Below, piece after piece: positions 59,407-64,000 of a stretch of DNA of 64,000 bases. The first letter of the stretch is position 1, and each line of letters begins with the position of its first letter. The notes under the pieces are model-generated. The model ran no database searches and was not told where the DNA came from. It was given only the letters and a program-made list of their open reading frames with translations. The stretch comes from a virus. The position numbers were made by a program, and so were the translations under genes. The stretch is taken from positions 1 through 64,000 of the IMG/VR virus record IMGVR_UViG_3300025781_000011; one strand, 5' to 3'.

Positions 59407-59856
59407 ATGAGAGCAAGTGACTTGAATCCAGATATACACAGAGCAGCAGGTTGTCTTATACACGCTCGTGATACCAACAATTGGTTGTTTGTTCTCCGCG
59501 GTGAATATGTGGACAATCCGCATACCTGGGGCATACCTGGTGGTAGAGGATCTGCCAGAGAAGACTATGTAACCACAGCAATCAGAGAAACCCTTGAAGA
59601 AATCAACTATGATGTTGCTGATTGTCCTATGAAAATGATTTATGCTCTCAAGACCGAGTGGCCAATGAGCATTTACAAAGTCTATGCAGTTCAAGTTGAA
59701 AAACAATTCAAGCCAATACTTGATTGGGAGTCTGCTGAATATAAATGGTGCGGGTTAGACGACCTTCCAACTCCCCTGCATTGGGGACTAGATGCCATGT
59801 TAAACAGCGATAAGTCAGCTGAAATTCTACATGAATGGTTAGAGTCTCTGGTCTAG
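59407..59856 (+). CDS. Nudix hydrolase
   Basis: The 149-aa protein has the Nudix box at residues 45-68: G-x5-E from GRGSARE, then seven residues and RETLEEINY. It keeps the REUxEE core; the usual Gly after EE is Asn. Substrates cannot be read from the sequence. T4-type phages carry Nudix enzymes acting on ADP-ribose or nucleotide sugars or on RNA caps. It is controlled by a late promoter with little or no leader, and its stop is followed at once by the TilS promoter. Confidence 0.85.
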   Translation: MRASDLNPDIHRAAGCLIHARDTNNWLFVLRGEYVDNPHTWGIPGGRGSAREDYVTTAIRETLEEINYDVADCPMKMIYALKTEWPMSIYKVYAVQVEKQFKPILDWESAEYKWCGLDDLPTPLHWGLDAMLNSDKSAEILHEWLESLV

Positions 59857-59859
59857 GCA

Positions 59860-59886
59860 TTGACAATCAATACAATAGGTTATAAG
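59860..59886 (+). promoter_or_regulatory. sigma70-like promoter for tilS
   Basis: TTGACA (59860-59865), a 15-base spacer and TATAAG (59881-59886). The spacing is one base shorter than in the other promoters here. Confidence 0.55.
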
Positions 59887-59920
59887 TTAATACTAGTTAA
59901 TTTCAATAGGAATAGTGTTA

Positions 59921-60877
59921 ATGCAGCCGCATGAGTTAAAAGAATTACGAGAACTACTAGCACCGGGCAAAAAAATCATTGTTGGAGTCAGTGGCGGTGT
60001 TGATAGCATGGTACTAGTTGACATTTTACACAGAAATCGCAATTATTTTCAAAAAGATTTCAAGGTGTTACATGTGGATCATCAAATTTCTCCAAATTCA
60101 GCAACTTGGGCCAAGTTTGTTGAAGATTACTGTATTGAAAGATCTATTCCCTGTGAAGTTGTGCGAGTAGATGTCAAGCAGTTTGGAAACAATTTAGAAC
60201 GTGCAGCCAGACAGGCTAGATATCAAGCATTTACTGAGCAACACTCTGATATGATTGTACTTGCTCACCATTCTGACGATCAATGCGAAACCTTTTTCTT
60301 AAAATTATTCCGAGGCAGTGGATTAAAAGGCCTACGCTGTATGACCAAAACTGGACCAAGTTGGATCGATCCACAGGTATTATTAGTAAGACCTTTGTTG
60401 AATTGGGACAAGGATAGAATTAAAAATTATGCTGCAGATAATCTGGTTCCCAATATTGAAGATGCTAGTAATATGGATACAAATTTTGATCGTAATTGGA
60501 TCAGACATGAGTTATGGCCTGTGATTATAGAACGCAATGAGATCGCAGACATTAACCTACATCGCTCTATTGCGTTGATTAACGAGGGTTGGGAACTGAC
60601 ACAGGATCTGGCACGTATTGATTTAGAGTCATGTTCTAACAGTGACGGATCGTTAGATTGGCGTAAGGTCAAATTATTATCCAGACGTAGATTAAAGAAT
60701 TTACTTCTACATATTTTAGATCAAAATCACATCACAGGGTTTAGTACACATCAAGTTGAAGAGTTTGCAAAAAGTCTTACGGTGGCTGATTTAGATTCCA
60801 GAAATGAATTAAAAATCAAGAATTTTGTAATGAGGAAACACGGCAAGAAGATTGTGTATGAGACTGTGAATTGTTAA
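59921..60877 (+). CDS. tilS: tRNA(Ile)-lysidine synthase (TilS)-like protein
   Basis: The 318-aa protein has the PP-loop SGGVDS (24-29), the TilS motif HHSDDQCETFFLKLFRGSG (116-134) and the tRNA-contact signature DRNWIRHEL (190-198). A helical C-terminal domain follows but is shorter than in bacterial TilS (about 430 aa). TilS converts the wobble C of tRNA-Ile(CAU) to lysidine so that it reads AUA as Ile. In an AT-rich phage with many AUA codons this would improve translation. The start ATG (59921) follows AGGA; a GTG six bases upstream is possible. Confidence 0.88.
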   Translation: MQPHELKELRELLAPGKKIIVGVSGGVDSMVLVDILHRNRNYFQKDFKVLHVDHQISPNSATWAKFVEDYCIERSIPCEVVRVDVKQFGNNLERAARQARYQAFTEQHSDMIVLAHHSDDQCETFFLKLFRGSGLKGLRCMTKTGPSWIDPQVLLVRPLLNWDKDRIKNYAADNLVPNIEDASNMDTNFDRNWIRHELWPVIIERNEIADINLHRSIALINEGWELTQDLARIDLESCSNSDGSLDWRKVKLLSRRRLKNLLLHILDQNHITGFSTHQVEEFAKSLTVADLDSRNELKIKNFVMRKHGKKIVYETVNC

Positions 60878-60890
60878 TATAGTAGTTAAT

Positions 60891-60924
60891 GAGCTCATTG
60901 AGATGGTAAATATCCAACGAGCTC
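60891..60924 (+). repeat. GAGCTC inverted repeat after tilS
   Basis: GAGCTC at 60891 and 60919, with ATTG/CAAC extending the stem imperfectly, separated by about 15 bases. A T-run occurs at 60944-60949, too far away for a classic terminator. It may be an attenuator or an RNA-processing hairpin. Confidence 0.4.
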
Positions 60925-60962
60925 TTGCATAGATTGCTGTTTTTTCAGTGTTTTATGCAGTG

Positions 60963-61088
60963 TGTGCGGGTTAAACAAAGGATATACACAAGCCTGCACA
61001 GATGTTGATCGATGGCAAGACAACATCTTTGGGTAGACTAACACGCGAATTAGTTCTACCTCTTTGAATCTCACCCACCAAGAGATTC
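60963..61088 (+). ncRNA. Four-hairpin leader upstream of the secreted lysin
   Basis: Four consecutive stem-loops fill the space before the lysin gene. They are TGTGCGGG/CCTGCACA (60963-61000), AGATGTTG/CAACATCT (61000-61028), GGTAGACTAA/TTAGTTCTACC (61032-61060, one bulge) and GAATCTC/GAGATTC (61066-61088). The density of perfect pairing argues for selected RNA structure. It could be a regulatory leader or an independent small RNA. No known riboswitch was recognised. Confidence 0.5.
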
Positions 61089-61128
61089 TGCGTCGCAATT
61101 CCGCGGCTTTAAAATTGAGGAGAGTGAA

Positions 61129-61833
61129 ATGAAGACAGGCAAGAGAAGCCTTATGAGTACCTTTGTAGCAGTTGTGGGACTATTTGGTCTTGCAGCATTT
61201 GCAACAGAAGTACAGGCAAGGCCCTATCATGGCCATCATTATGCGCGACACGCTGGTCGTGTCGCTGCACCACAGGCACAATGCACTGACTTGTTTGGTG
61301 ATTGTTCAAACAGTAACGCAACTGCGTCTACTGGCTGGGATCCAGTAAATGGATATACCAATGAACAGCCAACAACCAGAGCAACACGCAAAGCATCAAG
61401 ACATGCACGTTATGCTGCACCAGAATCTGAGTCAACTGATTCATGGGGCTGGAGCGGTGGTTCTAACGTATTGTCTCGTGCCCAGGCATATATGGGCATG
61501 AGCGAGCGTGGTAATCGCGGTTCGTTAACGCGAACACTTGGTGTTGATCCAGCTCGCACCCCTTGGTGTGCAGCATGGGCTAATGCAGTTCTACGTCAAA
61601 GTGGTCATAGAGGAACTGGTAGCAATATGGCTAGAAGTTTCTACCGTTATGGTACACCATCAAATGGTAATGCTGGTGACATTGCGGTAATGCCACATCA
61701 TGTGGGATTTGTTGCAGGTACTTCCTATCGTAACGGACGCAAGTACGTCAGCGTTATAGCAGGTAATACCAGCAATAGAGTTAAGACTGTTTGGTACCCT
61801 GCAAGCCGTATAGCTTTTAGAGATCCAAATTAA
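61129..61833 (+). CDS. Secreted cysteine-peptidase-like lysin (TIGR02594-type)
   Basis: The 234-aa protein has an N-terminal signal peptide (basic start, hydrophobic 10-27, probable cleavage after VQA at 30). A low-complexity His/Arg/Thr linker (31-110) follows. The C-terminal catalytic domain has TPWCAAWANAVL (Cys 147) and GDIAVMPHHVGFVAG (His 191), the Cys-His layout of NlpC/P60-CHAP relatives in the TIGR02594 family. Export by the host Sec system followed by peptidoglycan cleavage is likely. The GAGGAGAG ribosome site, structured leader and terminator make it an independent unit. Codon use looks richer in GC than nearby genes, hinting at acquisition. Confidence 0.75.
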   Translation: MKTGKRSLMSTFVAVVGLFGLAAFATEVQARPYHGHHYARHAGRVAAPQAQCTDLFGDCSNSNATASTGWDPVNGYTNEQPTTRATRKASRHARYAAPESESTDSWGWSGGSNVLSRAQAYMGMSERGNRGSLTRTLGVDPARTPWCAAWANAVLRQSGHRGTGSNMARSFYRYGTPSNGNAGDIAVMPHHVGFVAGTSYRNGRKYVSVIAGNTSNRVKTVWYPASRIAFRDPN

Positions 61834-61856
61834 CATAATAACATAAAATCAAGCTC

Positions 61857-61897
61857 AGTAGCCGGGTCATTATGGTGGTAGATCCGGCTATTTTTTT
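61857..61897 (+). terminator. Intrinsic terminator after lysin gene
   Basis: The stem TAGCCGG (61859-61865) / CCGGCTA (61884-61890) is followed by TTTTTTT. Confidence 0.85.
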
Positions 61898-61941
61898 GAA
61901 ATCAATGACTTATAACACCCTTGTTTACATACAGATTTCGA

Positions 61942-61969
61942 TTGACAACCCGGTTAATTGTGCTATTAT
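61942..61969 (+). promoter_or_regulatory. sigma70-like promoter
   Basis: TTGACA (61942-61947), a 16-base spacer and TATTAT (61964-61969), 25 bases ahead of the start at 61994. Confidence 0.82.
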
Positions 61970-61993
61970 AAGCACATAACAAAGGAGTATACG

Positions 61994-62185
61994 ATGTCAA
62001 AGGCGATGGATAAGTTCCTAGATAGAGCAGCACCCCAATTCACCCAAGCTCTCAAGAGCAACGACCCCGCCCAGCGTGACGCTGCGATAGATGCTCTGCT
62101 TGTAGAGTTCCTGAATGTAAACAGCAGTAAGCGTAAACCTGCTGCACCTAAACGCAAAGTCCGCAGAGGTATCGGGTCCTATTGA
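61994..62185 (+). CDS. Small basic early protein
   Basis: The 63-aa protein (ATG after AAGGAG) has a helical acidic first part (MDKFLDRAAPQFTQALKSNDPAQRDAAIDALLVEFL) and a very basic tail (SKRKPAAPKRKVRRG). The tail suggests nucleic acid contact. It is expressed from its own strong promoter as an early gene. No function recognised. Confidence 0.6.
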   Translation: MSKAMDKFLDRAAPQFTQALKSNDPAQRDAAIDALLVEFLNVNSSKRKPAAPKRKVRRGIGSY

Positions 62186-62209
62186 CAATACCCACAATGG
62201 TGCTATAGT
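62182..62209 (+). promoter_or_regulatory. sigma70-like promoter
   Basis: TTGACA (62182-62187) overlaps the upstream stop, with a 16-base spacer and TATAGT (62204-62209). Confidence 0.8.
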
Positions 62210-62234
62210 AAACTTATAAACAAAGGAGGCTACT

Positions 62235-62468
62235 ATGTCAAATGTATACGGAGTGTGGTACCGAGCCGGGCACTTTGACGAGTTGCTGGGTTTATTTACT
62301 ACCATCGATCGTGCCCGTCGTGCTCGTATCCGCTATCTAGAGGCTGATGAAGATCCCGACAATCTCTATATCACTCGCATGGCATTAGATAAGGCTTGTG
62401 AGTTCCCATTTGACATCAACGGTGACCTGGTTGACAATGTGGCAAAGTCTGCTAAAGTAACAGCATAA
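62235..62468 (+). CDS. Small early protein, unknown
   Basis: The 77-aa protein has an AAAGGAGG ribosome site. The sequence (VYGVWYRAGHFDELLGLFTTIDRARRARIRYLEADEDPDNLYITRMALDKACE) suggests a small alpha/beta domain. The next promoter lies within its last 40 bases. No family recognised. Confidence 0.55.
   Translation: MSNVYGVWYRAGHFDELLGLFTTIDRARRARIRYLEADEDPDNLYITRMALDKACEFPFDINGDLVDNVAKSAKVTA
62432..62459 (+). promoter_or_regulatory. sigma70-like promoter inside the preceding gene
   Basis: TTGACA (62432-62437), a 16-base spacer and TAAAGT (62454-62459), ahead of the gene at 62485. Confidence 0.65.
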
Positions 62469-62484
62469 ACAAAGGAGCAATGAC

Positions 62485-63144
62485 ATGGCTAAACGTAAAG
62501 CTGCTGAAGTTCCTATGATTGATGCGAACCTTGTGTGGGCTGCGGCGTGTGCAGCTCTGCGTATTAACGGCAAGTACCTTAAAGAGCCAGAAATTACCGA
62601 AGATACAAACACTGTTACGTACCCTAATAAGGTAATAATGCGCGATATCCTGTTTGCTCCAGAATCCATTACGAATGAAGATCGCACTCAAGCAGAAGTT
62701 GTGCGCACCTACTGGCGCAACAAGATGATGGAAGTGCTGTCAGGTACTGCTAATCAGTTTACCACACAGGCTATAGAATTAGCCAACCGTACAGAGTTTG
62801 CAGCCAATGATTGGTTGGGACTTGCTACAGTTGCATTCCTTCCAGAAGGCTATGTTCGCGGACAGAAGCGCGACGAGCAGCGAGTTAAGAAGCAAGAAGC
62901 CACTTTTGGTAGCAACCATTTTGGCAAAATTGGTGAAAAGGTTGTCGGCAACGCCACTGTAATTGAAAGCCGTTACAGTGAGAAGTGGGGTACCCACTAT
63001 GTTACTGCACAGTTTGGTACCAATGTAATGTTCTTTGCATATCGCAATAAGCTGGAGGATGGTGTTACAATAGCGTTTAAAGGCACAATCAAAGCACACC
63101 GCGATGATGGTATTACGCAACTCAACCGTGTGCGGATCTTGTAA
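62485..63144 (+). CDS. Early protein with probable C-terminal OB-like domain
   Basis: The 219-aa protein has a helical first 130 residues (NLVWAAACAALRINGKYLKEPE...VVRTYWRNKMMEVLSG). Its C-terminal domain (VGNATVIESRYSEKWGTHYVTAQFGTNVMFFAYRNKLEDGVTIAFKGTIKAHRDDGITQLNRVRIL) has the strand pattern and V-x-x-x-G-x-V-x-x-H arrangement of OB-fold nucleic-acid-binding modules. Similar domains recur in T4-type early proteins. AAAGGAG is its ribosome site. Confidence 0.6.
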   Translation: MAKRKAAEVPMIDANLVWAAACAALRINGKYLKEPEITEDTNTVTYPNKVIMRDILFAPESITNEDRTQAEVVRTYWRNKMMEVLSGTANQFTTQAIELANRTEFAANDWLGLATVAFLPEGYVRGQKRDEQRVKKQEATFGSNHFGKIGEKVVGNATVIESRYSEKWGTHYVTAQFGTNVMFFAYRNKLEDGVTIAFKGTIKAHRDDGITQLNRVRIL

Positions 63145-63156
63145 CAGGAGAGTATA

Positions 63157-63390
63157 ATGAAAGCATTCTTAACCATTAAGATCATGGGTGTCTTATCGGC
63201 AGTAGTTGGGCCCATGCCCGACTGGAATGCTTGTACAGCATACCTACCTGACTTTGAAAAACGTGCAGATGCAGTGTTTACAAAACCTGATTATTTGGCT
63301 AAACTTCAAGCACAGTATCCGGGTATCAAACGAGAAAACATTGTGCATGAGTGTGTAGAGAGTGATACAAAACCAGTATTCAACAAGTGA
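63157..63390 (+). CDS. Small early protein, unknown
   Basis: The 77-aa protein (AFLTIKIMGVLSAVVGPMPDWNACTAYLPDFEKRADAVFTKPDYLAKLQAQYPGIKRENIVHECVESDTKP) starts 12 bases after the previous stop with AGGAGAG. Its first 20 residues are hydrophobic enough for a signal or a buried strand; two Cys residues are present. No family recognised. Confidence 0.5.
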   Translation: MKAFLTIKIMGVLSAVVGPMPDWNACTAYLPDFEKRADAVFTKPDYLAKLQAQYPGIKRENIVHECVESDTKPVFNK

Positions 63391-63402
63391 TAGGGGTTGT
63401 GA

Positions 63403-63660
63403 ATGTCTGAAGTTGATAGTAAAGTAGATGTCTGGCCGTTTGTTGTTGAAAACAAACTACCAGATGAAGATTATCAATCTAAAATGGATTTGCCCATGGG
63501 CGATCTTGCTACTGCGTTATGGGGCATAGATAGTGGTCCGGAAGGTTTAGAGGATTGGCAGATTGTGGAAATAGCAGCAGAAAAGATCAAACTGTTACAG
63601 AAAATGATCATAGCTACAGGATTTAAAGAAGATTTGCTCAAAGCAATCATGGAGGAATAA
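63403..63660 (+). CDS. Small acidic early protein
   Basis: The 85-aa protein has an acidic N-terminus and a C-terminal helical part (LEDWQIVEIAAEKIKLLQKMIIATGFKEDLLKAIMEE). It follows the upstream gene by 12 bases with AGGGG upstream. Unknown function. Confidence 0.5.
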   Translation: MSEVDSKVDVWPFVVENKLPDEDYQSKMDLPMGDLATALWGIDSGPEGLEDWQIVEIAAEKIKLLQKMIIATGFKEDLLKAIMEE

Positions 63661-63664
63661 TAAA

Positions 63665-63910
63665 ATGATAAATTGGTTATTTAATAAACTCATGCCGGTC
63701 CCTAAGGAACCGTTAGTCAATGGCAAGACACCTGAAGAATTAGAACAAGAACACCTCAACCGAATAGAGCAACAGATTCTCGCTGAAGAAGAAGTTCAAA
63801 ACATGAGATTTATAATTGCCTTGAGTAAAGAATTATTCCCCGGCGACAACTCAGCTATCGATCGGGTAGAAAAAGCTGTAGAGGCAGCAGTTAAAGAAAT
63901 TGAAGAATAA
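63665..63910 (+). CDS. Small helical early protein
   Basis: The 81-aa, charged helical protein (TPEELEQEHLNRIEQQILAEEEVQNMRFIIALSKELFPGDNSAIDRVEKAVEAAVKEIEE) has a short hydrophobic start (MINWLFNKLM) that might contact a membrane or partner. It begins four bases after the previous stop, after AGGA. Confidence 0.5.
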   Translation: MINWLFNKLMPVPKEPLVNGKTPEELEQEHLNRIEQQILAEEEVQNMRFIIALSKELFPGDNSAIDRVEKAVEAAVKEIEE

Positions 63911-63911
63911 C

Positions 63912-63940
63912 TTGACAACTGCACCAAACTCAGCTAAATT
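63912..63940 (+). promoter_or_regulatory. sigma70-like promoter
   Basis: TTGACA (63912-63917), a 17-base spacer and TAAATT (63935-63940). A late-like AATAAATA lies at 63951-63958. Confidence 0.55.
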
Positions 63941-63981
63941 TGTGCGATGCAATAAATATCCAAAAACAGGGAGATTTAGCT

Positions 63982-64000
63982 GTGACAACTGCCCTTGATC
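63982..64000 (+). CDS. Start of a further gene (3' partial)
   Basis: GTG at 63982, following GGGAG at 63969-63973, opens VTTALD before the window ends. Too short to identify. Confidence 0.4.

Overview
This window is a segment of a T4-type myovirus (tailed phage) genome. The hallmark genes are the gp19-like tail tube, gp4 head-completion nuclease, gp16/gp17 terminase, gp32, UvsX, UvsW, gp41, gp61, a gp62-like clamp-loader subunit, gp39/gp60 and gp52 topoisomerase, and NrdA/NrdB. T4-type late promoters (TATAAATA and variants sharing TAAATA) precede many structural genes on both strands. The DNA is visibly AT-rich. The best host clue is a two-piece, circularly permuted tmRNA gene whose tag begins ANDN, an arrangement typical of alphaproteobacteria. 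A marine-type alphaproteobacterial host is therefore inferred, not proven. No rRNA, tRNA, integrase or CRISPR array was seen.

Layout. 1-8973: the end of a glycine-rich fibre gene, tail tube, a baseplate-like protein, gp4, gp16, two acidic head-associated proteins, gp17 and a conserved unknown. 9014-18603: gp32, uvsX, a GIY-YIG homing endonuclease, a UvsY-like candidate, small early genes, an AAA+ ATPase, uvsW and a large Vsr-like homing endonuclease. 18656-24305: two minus-strand structural proteins, a gp62-like protein, a zinc-finger protein, a DnaE-derived module and a structural protein. 24326-26775: gp61-gp41 primase/helicase. 26772-37428: a late virion cluster, including a 1217-aa acidic/basic protein and a repeat-rich fibre-like protein. 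37432-41562: a RecB-like exonuclease, an HNH homing endonuclease interrupted by an amber codon, and a capsid-targeted ADP-ribosyltransferase-like protein. 41667-43662: tail spike. 43755-49581: nrdA split by a split intein plus HNH gene, then nrdB, a glycosyltransferase and a glutaredoxin. 49578-53619: two tail-associated wall hydrolases, an Sm-like protein and agmatinase. 53616-55110: an RNA-gene island with the tmRNA and two further structured RNA candidates. 55189-60877: topoisomerase subunits flanking a GIY-YIG endonuclease, a Nudix hydrolase and TilS. 60878-64000: a structured leader, a secreted cysteine-peptidase-like lysin and a run of short early genes under sigma70-like promoters.

How it fits together. 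Replication and recombination functions (gp32/UvsX/UvsW, gp41/gp61, topoisomerase) sit with nucleotide supply (NrdAB, glutaredoxin, RecB-like exonuclease). Virion genes are interleaved under late promoters. Several head-associated proteins share an N-terminus resembling the T4 capsid-targeting sequence, followed by a prohead-protease-type cleavage site. The tmRNA, TilS, agmatinase and Sm-like protein suggest manipulation of translation and RNA. Five free-standing homing endonucleases each abut a conserved DNA-metabolism gene, and one lies inside a split intein.
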